Source of the DNA: Pyrococcus horikoshii OT3
GTDB lineage: Archaea > Methanobacteriota_B > Thermococci > Thermococcales > Thermococcaceae
NCBI RefSeq assembly: GCF_000011105.1
Contig: NC_000961.1
Location: forward strand, 1,660,662 to 1,724,661
Reading direction: 5' to 3'
Length of the DNA: 64,000 nt
Positions within the stretch are counted from its first letter, which is position 1. Each line of letters opens with the position of its first letter. The notes under the pieces are model-generated. The model was not told where the DNA came from, did not search any database, and was given only the letters and a program-made list of their open reading frames with translations. This document shows positions 53,482-64,000 of the stretch, in pieces. The position numbers were made by a program, and so were the translations under genes.

Positions 53482-53505
53482 TTCCTGTCACCTAGTAAAA
53501 TGGAA

Positions 53506-54894
53506 TTAAGAGGAGCGCTTCCTGTACTTTGGATGATACTTCATTATCATCTCTTTCTTCACTCTCTTTAGCTCACTTTCGGGTAGTATTGAAAGTAATT
53601 CCCAGCCAAGGTCAAGGGTTTCTTCTATGCTCCTATCCTCGTAGTATCCCTGGGCAACGAACTCCCTCTCGAATCTATCAGCGAATTCTAAGTACTTCTT
53701 GTCGGTTTCACTTAGGGCTTCCTCACCAACGACAGCAACGAGATCCCTCAGACTCCTTCCTTCAGCGTAGGCAGCATACAATTGCTGGGCTAACTGTGGA
53801 TGATCTTCTCTAGTCTTTCCTTTCCCAATACCATCCTTCATGAGCCTTGAAAGGCTCGGAAGAACATCTATAGGCGGATAGATTCCCTTTCTGTGCAATT
53901 CCCTGCTTAGAACTATTTGACCCTCCGTAATGTAACCTGTTAAATCTGGGATTGGATGAGTTATGTCATCGTCAGGCATCGTTAGTATTGGCATCTGTGT
54001 TATTGAACCCTTTCTTCCCCTAATTCTTCCAGCTCTCTCGTAGATCGTCGCTAGATCTGTGTACATGTAGCCAGGATAGCCTCTTCTCCCAGGAACTTCT
54101 TCTCTAGCTGCTGATATCTCTCTCAAAGCTTCACAGTAATTCGTCATGTCTGTGAGGATAACTAATACGTGCATATCATAGTCGAAGGCTAAGTACTCGG
54201 CAACCGTAAGGGCCATTCTAGGCGTTATTATTCTCTCAATAGCTGGATCATCGGCTAAATTCAGGAATAGGACTGCTCTCTCTATTGCTCCAGTCTCTTC
54301 AAAGCTCTTCTTAAAGAAATTGGCTTCTTCATAAGTTATACCCATAGCAGCGAAAACTACTGCGAAACTCTCCTCTTCCCCGAGAACCTTAGCTTGCCTA
54401 GCTATTTGAGCGGCAAGTTGATTGTGGGGTAAACCTGAACCGCTAAATATAGGTAGCTTTTGGCCCCTAACAAGTGTGTTCATACCATCTATTGCTGAAA
54501 TTCCAGTTTGAATGAAATCCCTGGGATAAGCTCTAGCCACTGGGTTAAGGGGAGCACCATGAACGTCTCTCCTATCCTCTGGAATAATCTCTGGACCTCC
54601 ATCTATTGGCTTCCCTATTCCATTGAATATCCTTCCCAACATATCCATGCTTACTGGAACTTTGAGGGTTTCCCCGGTGAAGCGTACGCTAGTTGTTTTT
54701 ATATCTAAATCTCTAGTTCCCTCGAAAACCTGAACTATTGCCATATTTTCCCTTGCATCTAAAACCTGCCCCTTTCTCTTCTCTCCGCTCTCAGTTTCGA
54801 TCTCAACCACTTCACCATAAGCTACTCCTTTAACCCCCTCAACTATCATTAGAGGACCGTAAATCTTGCTTATCGTTGAGTATTCCTTGCTCAT
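53506..54894 (-). CDS. atpB: A-type ATP synthase subunit B
   Basis: About 462 residues, start [14 protein letters not shown] after GTGATGAAA; ATG at 54900 is an alternative. It has the degenerate P-loop region [38 protein letters not shown] and [33 protein letters not shown]. It is the non-catalytic nucleotide-binding subunit that alternates with A in the A1 hexamer. Its start overlaps the atpA stop area. Confidence 0.97.
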   Translation of the reverse strand: MSKEYSTISKIYGPLMIVEGVKGVAYGEVVEIETESGEKRKGQVLDARENMAIVQVFEGTRDLDIKTTSVRFTGETLKVPVSMDMLGRIFNGIGKPIDGGPEIIPEDRRDVHGAPLNPVARAYPRDFIQTGISAIDGMNTLVRGQKLPIFSGSGLPHNQLAAQIARQAKVLGEEESFAVVFAAMGITYEEANFFKKSFEETGAIERAVLFLNLADDPAIERIITPRMALTVAEYLAFDYDMHVLVILTDMTNYCEALREISAAREEVPGRRGYPGYMYTDLATIYERAGRIRGRKGSITQMPILTMPDDDITHPIPDLTGYITEGQIVLSRELHRKGIYPPIDVLPSLSRLMKDGIGKGKTREDHPQLAQQLYAAYAEGRSLRDLVAVVGEEALSETDKKYLEFADRFEREFVAQGYYEDRSIEETLDLGWELLSILPESELKRVKKEMIMKYHPKYRKRSS

Positions 54895-54899
54895 TTTCA

Positions 54900-57794
54900 T
54901 CACGCCCCATACTTCTTGAAGAGCTCCTCAAACTGTTCGTTAGTTTTGTCAATTAAGGATCTAATTTTAGATACGTCACGCTCAAACTTCATCCTACCTA
55001 TTTCCTCCCTAACGGGTAACTTAGCTATCTCCTCTAAGGGAACTCCCCTGTTTATGGCTTCCATGGTCTTGTCATAGAAGTTCAGGAGAACCCTCATCAT
55101 CGTAACCTGCTTCTCGGGTGGACAGTAGGTATCTACTTCATCGAAGGCATCCTGCTGTAGATAATCCTCCCTAAGCATTCTGGCAACTAAGAGGATTGCT
55201 CTCTCCCTCTCAGGTAATGCATCGGGACCAACAATTCTAACTATCTCCTGTAACTCGGATTCCTTCTGAAGCAAAGCCATGGCTTTATCCCTCATCGCCT
55301 TCCATTCGGGATCAATGTTCTTATGCCACCAGTCCTTTACTGCATCAACATACAAGGAATAGCTCGTCAACCAGTTGATTGCTGGGAAGTGTCTTCTCCT
55401 AGCTAAGTCGGCATCTAAAGCCCAGAAGACCTTGACAACTCTAAGCGTGTTCTGAACTACAGGTTCACTGAAGTCTCCTCCAGGAGGTGACACCGCTCCT
55501 ATTACAGAAACGCTTCCAACCCTGTAGTCACTTCCAAGGGTAACAACTCTACCTGCTCTCTCGTAGAATTCGGCAAGCTTTGAGGCTAAGTAAGCTGGAT
55601 ATCCCTCTTCACCAGGCATTTCCTCAAGTCTACCTGAGATCTCTCTCAGGGCTTCGGCCCATCTTGAGGTTGAATCAGCCATTAGGGCTACATCATATCC
55701 CATATCCCTGAAGTACTCGGCTATCGTGATTCCGGTGTAAATAGAGGCTTCTCTAGCGGCCACAGGCATGTTAGAGGTGTTAGCTATTAAAACGGTTCTT
55801 TCCATTAATGGCTTACCAGTCTTAGGATCCTTAAGCTTGGGGAACTCTTCAAGAACATCCGTCATCTCGTTTCCTCTCTCTCCACAACCAATATAGATAA
55901 CCACTTGGGCATCACTCCACTTGGCTAGCTGATGCTGAGTCACCGTGTTGTGAAGCAATGTTGGCATGTTGCCACCAACGAAATTGTGGGTTTCAGTCGT
56001 TACATCATATACCTCTTGAGGTTCAGGAATGTACCTGACGTCAATGACCTCGTCAAAGATGATGTGCTGTAGGTGATTCTCCGCCACCTCTTCAAGTCCT
56101 ATAGACTTGGCAAACTTTCTGAAGTCCTCATAAGGTAATACCTTAGGCATACCGTTGACTTCAACTGGAATCGTATCTAAATTGCCCCTTCTACTTACCC
56201 TAACCTTGTAGTACTCCCCACTCTTACTGATCGTTACGTATATTCCAAGTTTCGCGAACAGATAGCTTAGTTCATAGGCCCCCTCTTCGGATGCCAGTGT
56301 TATTTCAACTTCCTCTTTTCCTTTAATATAGGCATTTACAAATGCCCTAACTACATTGCTGGGAGAAAGTAGAAGCTCCCTGGGTACTTTCCAGTTTTCA
56401 ACCTTTTTATCCTCTGGAACTCCCAACCTTCTAAGAACGTCAACCAGAGGTTTACTTTGGATCACTAACGCCTTACCATCTACTTTCTGGACTATTCTTC
56501 CACCAACTCCGAAGAGCTTTAGGGAGAGAGAATTTACCCTCTCAAGCAGAGATTCATCGTCACAGTAAATCTCAATGATCCCAGACTTCAAGGTTCCATT
56601 GGCCATTAAATATCCTAGGAATTCCGCAAGTTCTTCATTTAGGATCTCCGGAACTTTGATCTCTCCAACATTAGAACTATCCAATTTGATGTACTCGCCA
56701 CCATCTATTTTCTTTACGACTGCTATTCTATCTCCTGGCTTTACATGCATGGCCATTACTTCTTTAAGGATAAGGCCATCCTTGGTTACCCTACCCGTGA
56801 ATAGCCTATGAATTGGAGTGACCTTTATCTTTCTCCCTGTTCTCGTTCTGATCTCAACCATTCCAGAGGATACTCCCTTGTAGACGTGAGTAGCCTTAAT
56901 CTCCACTATCTTACCATCCTTATAGCCATAAACAGTTATCGGTTTCTCAAGTTCTGTCCATTCCTCATTTCCTTCAACGATTTTTCTTCCCTTTCCATCG
57001 AGCTTTTCATAGAGCTCCTTAATTTTGATTAAGCCGAATTCCTTGGTGAGCACAAGAGTATCTCCATCTACGCACTTACCGCTGCCGAAAGGCCCAGGAA
57101 TTGCAGCTGTTCCACCTTTAGCTTGCGGGAAGAAGGTATCTATTACCCTCTGTCCAGTTATTAGAGGAACTTCAGGTGGAAGCTTCTCCTTGTAAGGCCT
57201 CTTCACTCTAACGGGCCACCTCTGATACATCTTAAGCTCTTTTATCTCACCGCTAGGAGTCTTTACCTTTGCTATAACCTCTTCTATTGTGTAGTCTCCT
57301 TCCTCCGCAATCTCAACGATCTCTCCTTCGATTCCTGGGGGAACCATTATTTTATGGACGATTATACTTGTCTCTGGAACTTCTCCTATTATGTCTCCCC
57401 CAACCACCTTATCTCCAACTTTAGCTTTTGGAATGAAGTGCCACTTCTTATCCCTTGGGAGGGCCGGAGCTGTAACTCCTCTTGCTATGAAATCACCAGT
57501 TTTCTCCCTAATGACCTCTAATGGTCTCTGAATACCATCATATATTGAAGTTAACAACCCAGGACCTAGTTCAACGCTTAAGGATGCACCGGTTCCAACA
57601 ACAGGTTCTCCTGGCCTAACTCCAGCAGTTTCCTCATAAACCTGAATTACCGCTTTATCTCCTTCAAGCCTGATGATCTCTCCTATAAGTCCAAGTTCGC
57701 CCACTCTAACTACCTCGTACATCTTAGCTCCTTTCATTCCATCTGCGACCACTAAAGGTCCAGTAACCCTAATTATCCTCCCCTTCGCCACCAT
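54900..57794 (-). CDS. atpA: A-type ATP synthase catalytic subunit A, with intein
   Basis: 964 residues including a 376-residue intein; the mature subunit would be 588 residues. The P-loop GPFGSGK/T is split by the intein after Lys. [48 protein letters not shown] and the non-homologous region before 240 are typical of A-type catalytic subunits. It makes ATP from ADP and phosphate driven by an ion gradient. The gene lies between atpF and atpB. Confidence 0.98.
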   Translation of the reverse strand: MVAKGRIIRVTGPLVVADGMKGAKMYEVVRVGELGLIGEIIRLEGDKAVIQVYEETAGVRPGEPVVGTGASLSVELGPGLLTSIYDGIQRPLEVIREKTGDFIARGVTAPALPRDKKWHFIPKAKVGDKVVGGDIIGEVPETSIIVHKIMVPPGIEGEIVEIAEEGDYTIEEVIAKVKTPSGEIKELKMYQRWPVRVKRPYKEKLPPEVPLITGQRVIDTFFPQAKGGTAAIPGPFGSGKCVDGDTLVLTKEFGLIKIKELYEKLDGKGRKIVEGNEEWTELEKPITVYGYKDGKIVEIKATHVYKGVSSGMVEIRTRTGRKIKVTPIHRLFTGRVTKDGLILKEVMAMHVKPGDRIAVVKKIDGGEYIKLDSSNVGEIKVPEILNEELAEFLGYLMANGTLKSGIIEIYCDDESLLERVNSLSLKLFGVGGRIVQKVDGKALVIQSKPLVDVLRRLGVPEDKKVENWKVPRELLLSPSNVVRAFVNAYIKGKEEVEITLASEEGAYELSYLFAKLGIYVTISKSGEYYKVRVSRRGNLDTIPVEVNGMPKVLPYEDFRKFAKSIGLEEVAENHLQHIIFDEVIDVRYIPEPQEVYDVTTETHNFVGGNMPTLLHNTVTQHQLAKWSDAQVVIYIGCGERGNEMTDVLEEFPKLKDPKTGKPLMERTVLIANTSNMPVAAREASIYTGITIAEYFRDMGYDVALMADSTSRWAEALREISGRLEEMPGEEGYPAYLASKLAEFYERAGRVVTLGSDYRVGSVSVIGAVSPPGGDFSEPVVQNTLRVVKVFWALDADLARRRHFPAINWLTSYSLYVDAVKDWWHKNIDPEWKAMRDKAMALLQKESELQEIVRIVGPDALPERERAILLVARMLREDYLQQDAFDEVDTYCPPEKQVTMMRVLLNFYDKTMEAINRGVPLEEIAKLPVREEIGRMKFERDVSKIRSLIDKTNEQFEELFKKYGA
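55947..57074 (-). other. Intein in AtpA, 376 residues
   Basis: It spans residues 241-616. It starts with Cys ([14 protein letters not shown]), block B is [15 protein letters not shown] with the His, and it ends [23 protein letters not shown] before extein Thr. It interrupts the Walker A loop between K and T. The LAGLIDADG blocks are degenerate: [17 protein letters not shown] has Asn where an acid is needed and [14 protein letters not shown] has no D/E-G motif. The size matches my memory of the P. horikoshii VMA intein. Confidence 0.95.
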
Positions 57795-57800
57795 TTTTAC

Positions 57801-58112
57801 TCACCTCTTAACCTCAATCCCAACGGCCCTTCTAACTATCTCCCTTAACAATTCTTCACCGTAAATTGAGCCGAACTTATCAGGTATTTGAAGGATTATC
57901 GGAAGATTTACTTGAGGGAGTTCCCCTATTTTTTGGGCCAATCTCTCCGTGATTAAAATGATACCAACATCATCTCTCTCCACCAACTCCTTTAACTTGT
58001 TCCTGGCCCTCTCTATTGAGAGCTCAGAGAGGTCAAATTCATAAGCCTCATGAATTCCCGCTAGTCTAAAACCAACTACCGTATCTGAATCTCCCATGAT
58101 AACTACCTTCAT
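57801..58112 (-). CDS. atpF: A-type ATP synthase subunit F
   Basis: 103 residues. [20 protein letters not shown] is the family signature, followed by [18 protein letters not shown]. Part of the central stalk with subunit D, and may control hydrolysis. Overlaps atpC by 4 bases; atpA starts 6 bases later. Confidence 0.96.
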
Positions 58113-59221
58113 GCCATCTCACCTATGAGCTCTTTAATCTTCTCAGGTTTAGCTTTGTCCTCTATCAACTTTGCTACTGCTTTTAGCTTCCTTACTTCAC
58201 TTTCCCTTTCCAAAAGATACGTTAAAGCTACCGCAACACTCAATGGATAGAACTGAGAGAGCTCTTTCATCCTATTTAGGATGTACCTCCTTAGGGCCTC
58301 TTCGACTTTATCTATCCTTCCCCCCTCGACGGCTTCCCTGACATCCTTCAACGCATCACCATATCTAGTTCCTTCTAACTCGCCCAGGGCCATCATAACA
58401 TCCTCGCTACTTAGCATTGATTCTAAAACAGCCCTGGAGAGCATCCCTCCTGGGATTAGGAGGGATTTTATTTCCTCGCTTGGCATTCCGGATAGCTTAG
58501 CCCTCAGGATTATTGATATGTTCCTGTAGTCAATGAGCATTTTAATGAACTCCTCTGAGATCAATTTTTCCTCTCCCTTCCTGGAGCTTGCATACTTAAG
58601 GAGCTTGGAGTAATAGATCTTATAAAGCTCCAATTCAAATGCTTGGAGGTCTATCTCCTTGAGCAAAAGCTTCCTCAAGGGTTCTTCATACTCCGTACCT
58701 TCCAATATTACTAATATTTCTTCCATTGTCTTCGACTCAACCATAGCTTTTACTTTAGGAAACATTCTCCCCGCAGGGATTATAAAATCTTGAGGAGGTA
58801 AATTGGAGAGCTTAGCCTTTATAACATTAGTTATATTCCTAACATCCCACTCTTCCAGGAGAATTTCGAAGAGGCCCCTAATTCTTTTTGGCATTATTTT
58901 AATCATCAACTCAACTAAATCAACTAAGGATAAATCGAGGGCCCTCTCAATCTCATAAAGATTGTAACTTTGCAAAGAGGCTAAGCGGGGACTATAATCA
59001 GTATCCTCTAAGCTAACAACGAAGTTTTGAAGAGTCTTACTCTCGGCTAGTTCTGAAAACCTCTGATCGGTTAAAAGTCTAGCTTCCATAGCTCTTATCC
59101 TAGCATTTGGATACGAATAGGGGGTATACTTCCAAATGATTTGACCTGTTTTGTAGGCTACCCAGGTAAATATTACGGCCAGCGTTGTATCAAGGATAGT
59201 AGTTAGCGTTGATATTTCCAT
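58109..59221 (-). CDS. atpC: A-type ATP synthase subunit C
   Basis: 370 residues, a d-type rotor connector built of three similar helical repeats. N-terminal [38 protein letters not shown] and repeats such as [20 protein letters not shown] and [10 protein letters not shown] show the three-fold repetition. It links the central stalk to the membrane ring. 4 bases separate it from atpE. Confidence 0.95.
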
Positions 59222-59225
59222 ATTA

Positions 59226-59822
59226 TCACCCGAATAATACCTTAGCTATTGTGGATCTTATTTCCCCCTCAAATCTTTCCATCCTAGCCTCAAACGTATT
59301 ATCTATCCTTATTCTTCCATCTTCAGTCTCTACTATGACTCCTCCCATTGTATCTACTGTTTCTCCAAGCTCTATTGAAACGTCCCCAAGCTCTGACTTT
59401 ATCTCCTCTATCCTTGAAGCTATTAAGCCTAATGTCTTCTCATTTGACATAACCCTTACCTTCTTCTCATTAAGTTCTTTAATAGCTTCTTTCAGTAATG
59501 CCTTAACGGATTCAAAGTACTCATCCTCGCTCATGGTTTCAAGTCTTCTTTTAACTTCCTCCAGGACACTAGAGATTATCTCCTCCTGTATGGCAAGTCG
59601 CTTTCTCCTAACTTCAAGCCTTGCATTCGCTATTATTCTCTGCTTCTCCAGCTCTGCTTGCGTTTTTGCTCTTCTAATTATCCATTCAGCTTTAGCTTCA
59701 GCATTCCTTCTAGCTTCCTCTTTAATTTTTTCGGCCTGCTGCCTAGCCTCATTGAGTATGTACTCTATCTTTCTCTCAGCCTCTTTGTTTATTTCTTGAA
59801 TTATTAGCTCAGCACCGTTCAT
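59226..59822 (-). CDS. atpE: A-type ATP synthase subunit E
   Basis: 198 residues. A long N-terminal coiled coil (LIIQEINKEAERKIEYILNEARQQAEKIKEEARRN to about 100), then an alpha/beta head with VSIELGETVDTMGGVIVETEDGRIRIDNTFEARMERFE. It forms the peripheral stalk with subunit H. Placed between atpK and atpC. Confidence 0.95.
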   Translation of the reverse strand: MNGAELIIQEINKEAERKIEYILNEARQQAEKIKEEARRNAEAKAEWIIRRAKTQAELEKQRIIANARLEVRRKRLAIQEEIISSVLEEVKRRLETMSEDEYFESVKALLKEAIKELNEKKVRVMSNEKTLGLIASRIEEIKSELGDVSIELGETVDTMGGVIVETEDGRIRIDNTFEARMERFEGEIRSTIAKVLFG

Positions 59823-59853
59823 CTTTCTGTCCTCCTAAATTAAAGAAAGAACA

Positions 59854-62326
<2,473 letters not shown>

Positions 62327-62327
62327 T

Positions 62328-62645
62328 TTAAATCCCTCTTATAATTTTTAGGCACTCTGAAACGGCCTCCTCAAATTTTTCCTCGCTTTTAGCTTTAGTT
62401 AACATTTCGCTTATTTCAGCTTCTCCCGATGATAATATCTTCTTTGCTTCCTCCTCACCTTCCTTCTTTTTCTCCTCTATAAGCTTTTGAGCTTCCATTT
62501 CTGCTTTCTTGACTATCTCCTCCTCAATTTTTCTCGCATCTTCTTTTGCCTCTCTCACGATCTTCTTAGCTTCTTCCTTTGCCTTTTCAATTCTCTCTTC
62601 AGCAAGCCTCTCAGCCTTAATAATCTCTCTAAGGACTTCCTCCAT
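62328..62645 (-). CDS. atpH: A-type ATP synthase subunit H
   Basis: About 105 residues from MEEVLREIIKAERLAEERIEKA, with AAAGGAGATGG before the ATG; the longer frame has an unlikely N-terminus with CSC residues. It is a continuous right-handed coiled coil of Glu/Lys/Ala, the peripheral stalk partner of subunit E. First gene of the operon, so the promoter lies in 62650-62790. Confidence 0.9.
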   Translation of the reverse strand: MEEVLREIIKAERLAEERIEKAKEEAKKIVREAKEDARKIEEEIVKKAEMEAQKLIEEKKKEGEEEAKKILSSGEAEISEMLTKAKSEEKFEEAVSECLKIIRGI

Positions 62646-62787
62646 TTGAACCATCTCCTTTGGATGATAGGGAGAATTACAAGAACAGATCATTGACATT
62701 CATTTAAAATATTTTTTGCTAGGATTATTGAACAATTATTTATAAACAAAAAACAAAATAAAAGGCTCATCTTCCTGAGTCTCAAAT

Positions 62788-63474
62788 TCACTGCTCTTTC
62801 TTCTTTTTCTCCATAATCTTTTTTACTTCCTGGAGTGCAGAATTTTTGGCAAATATTATCACTTGTCCCTTCTTTGGAATGATGGTGTCACCAGAAGGTA
62901 TCGTTAAGTTACCTTTCTCATCATAAACAGCGATTATTAAAGAGTCTTTCGGTAGATTTAGCTCCTTAACAGGCTTACCTGCAACTTCACAGTCTTCATC
63001 TATTTGAAACTGAATTATCTCCGCACCCTCTCTAGGTAAAAGAACCCTATTGAATCCAGGAGTTACCAACGTTCTAAATATATAATTTGCAGCGATGTCT
63101 TCTGGGGATACGACGATATCAAAGTAAGTCTTTAGCTCCTTAACATCTTCAAAGATCTTCTTCTTCCCAGGATCCGTTATCCTAAGTATCGTCATTATGT
63201 TCGGATTTAAATGCTTTGCAAGTATGCACGCCAAAATGTTCGCATCATCCTTTCCGGTTAGAGCTGCAAACGCATTAGCGTTTTTTATATTTGCATTTTC
63301 TAGAACTTTTTGGTCGGTTGCATCCCCCTCAATGACGAGACCTGATATATATTCGGATATTTCCCTCGCTCTTTCCCTGTTCATCTCTATTATAGCAACA
63401 TCATGACCTTCACTTTCAAGCATCCTAGCCACGAGGGTTCCAATCCTCCCCGCTCCCATGATAACTATGTACAT
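62788..63474 (-). CDS. TrkA-type potassium transport regulator (TrkA-N + TrkA-C)
   Basis: 228 residues. The N-terminal Rossmann domain has VIMGAGRIGTLVARMLESEGHDVAIIEMN, VIEGDATDQKVLENANIKNA and FAALTGKDDANILACILAKHLNP; it binds NAD(H) or nucleotide. The C-terminal TrkA-C domain (about 140-220) has VAGKPVKELNLPKDSLIIAVYDEKGNLTIPSGDTII. It gates a Trk/Ktr K+ transporter. The gene follows secD by 4 bases on the minus strand. Confidence 0.92.
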   Translation of the reverse strand: MYIVIMGAGRIGTLVARMLESEGHDVAIIEMNRERAREISEYISGLVIEGDATDQKVLENANIKNANAFAALTGKDDANILACILAKHLNPNIMTILRITDPGKKKIFEDVKELKTYFDIVVSPEDIAANYIFRTLVTPGFNRVLLPREGAEIIQFQIDEDCEVAGKPVKELNLPKDSLIIAVYDEKGNLTIPSGDTIIPKKGQVIIFAKNSALQEVKKIMEKKKKEQ

Positions 63475-63478
63475 TCGT

Positions 63479-64000
63479 TCACCTCCTCCAGCCGATTAGA
63501 ACCTTTGCTATTTCACCGTAGGCTGGTCTTGTTATCAGTATCCCAACGAGTATTCCTAGAATCGTTGTAAAGGCGAATCCCCTTAAACCTCCAACGAAGA
63601 ACTTAAATAGAAAGCTCATAGCTACTATTGTAGTTGAAGCTGAAGCCAGGATTATGAAGAATGCCCTTCCCATTCTCCTTAATACACCACTTCTCTTGAC
63701 TACCCTCTTCTTTCTGGTAGATGTTTCTCCTAAAAGCTCATCCGTTATTACTATTTGCTGATCAACTCCAGTACCGATCGCGGCTATTATTCCAGCTATA
63801 CTCGGTAAGTCAAGATTCCACTTAATCATGGATGCTATTCCCAGGATAATAAGAACTTCACTAAAGCTAGTCAACATAACCGGAATAGCTATCCTCAGCT
63901 TTCTATAGTGGAGGTACACTATACCACCGACGACAAGCAATGCTGCTATTCCAGCTATTAATACCTGTTTCTTAAAGTTTTCACCTAGCTTTGGAGATAT
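63479..64000 (-). CDS. secD: Protein translocase subunit SecD, C-terminal part
   Basis: 174 residues visible; the frame is open to the window end, so the start lies beyond base 64000. Sequence [55 protein letters not shown] and the C-terminal helices [25 protein letters not shown] match the SecD membrane half of archaeal SecDF, which helps pull proteins through SecYEG. Only the last membrane segments are present. Confidence 0.87.
   Translation of the reverse strand: MSPKLGENFKKQVLIAGIAALLVVGGIVYLHYRKLRIAIPVMLTSFSEVLIILGIASMIKWNLDLPSIAGIIAAIGTGVDQQIVITDELLGETSTRKKRVVKRSGVLRRMGRAFFIILASASTTIVAMSFLFKFFVGGLRGFAFTTILGILVGILITRPAYGEIAKVLIGWRR

Noticed and set aside
59209-59799. Plus-strand ORF of 196 codons opposite atpE
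   Set aside because: Antisense of the Glu/Lys/Arg-rich coiled coil, giving a Ser/Leu/Phe-rich shadow; it only looks like a membrane protein.
62646-62699. Extended N-terminus of AtpH (MSMICSCNSPYHPKE)
   Set aside because: Not coiled-coil and not like AtpH; a Shine-Dalgarno site sits right before MEEVLREI.

Overview
The window is a dense 64 kb piece of a hyperthermophilic euryarchaeal chromosome of the genus Pyrococcus, almost certainly P. horikoshii. The evidence is the archaeal information-processing genes (RpoE', Spt4, S24e, S27ae, S27e, L44e), family-B DNA polymerase, A-type ATP synthase, cupin-type phosphoglucose isomerase, ADP-forming acetyl-CoA synthetase and a Thermococcales CGP-CTERM protein. 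Two inteins support the species call: 460 residues in DNA polymerase and 376 residues in AtpA. These sizes and sites match what I recall for P. horikoshii. Genes are packed with 4-base stop/start overlaps, Shine-Dalgarno sites of the GGAGGTGAT type and TATA boxes of the TTTAAA/TTATAT type. I see no insertion sequence, CRISPR array or rRNA.

Layout. 1-3.9 kb (+): the end of an RNA polymerase/ribosomal operon (rpoE', spt4, GTP-dependent dephospho-CoA kinase, S24e, S27ae), then two universal stress proteins flanking an ArsB/NhaD-type ion transporter. 3.9-6.7 kb (-): rRNA methyltransferase, Lrp regulator, XTP/dITP pyrophosphatase and an adenosine-specific kinase family protein. 6.7-13.2 kb (mostly +): a two-HTH regulator, trpS with an odd leader, UPF0147, ASCH protein, PRPP synthetase, a GlmU-like bifunctional enzyme and a DUF835 membrane protein. 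13.2-16.3 kb (-): ADP-forming acyl-CoA synthetase alpha subunit, two ArsR-type regulators around a DUF211 protein, and tRNA-Arg(TCT). 16.3-21 kb: GNAT, HD hydrolase, and a minus-strand operon from the HPS-PHI fusion through a divergent FtsZ/tubulin-like protein, a HAD phosphatase, a 68-residue protein and a D-glutamate cyclase-like protein. 21-25.6 kb: QueD-like, S27e, L44e, Maf, enolase, PP-loop and metallo-beta-lactamase-fold genes. 25.7-34 kb: intein-bearing DNA polymerase B, a METTL5-like methyltransferase, a B12-type radical SAM protein, Nnr and a HAD-IIA phosphatase. 34-38.3 kb: purL and purSQ, split by a short foreign-looking ORF, then cupin PGI. 38.3-46 kb: an Opp/Dpp-type ABC transporter. 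46-50 kb: pyrC, pyrK, radical SAM and PP-loop genes. 50-52.8 kb: AlaX editing protein and a soluble chemoreceptor paired with a di-iron sensor-like protein. 52.8-62.7 kb (-): the complete A-type ATP synthase operon atpHIKECFABD with an intein in AtpA. 62.8-64 kb: a TrkA-type regulator and the C-terminal part of secD.

The most interesting items are four. (1) A FtsZ/tubulin-like protein (19030-19767) keeps the T1 and T7 loops but has lost the GGGTGTG phosphate loop. (2) Perfect 18-base palindromes of the form TTRACA-N6-TGTYAA lie at matching positions upstream of both purL and purSQ. (3) A soluble chemoreceptor is paired with an ODP-like di-iron protein. (4) A GC-rich GAAA-capped hairpin precedes L44e, and a leaderless 9-codon ORF containing a Trp codon precedes trpS. 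All functions are read from sequence motifs and memory of families; no search was run.
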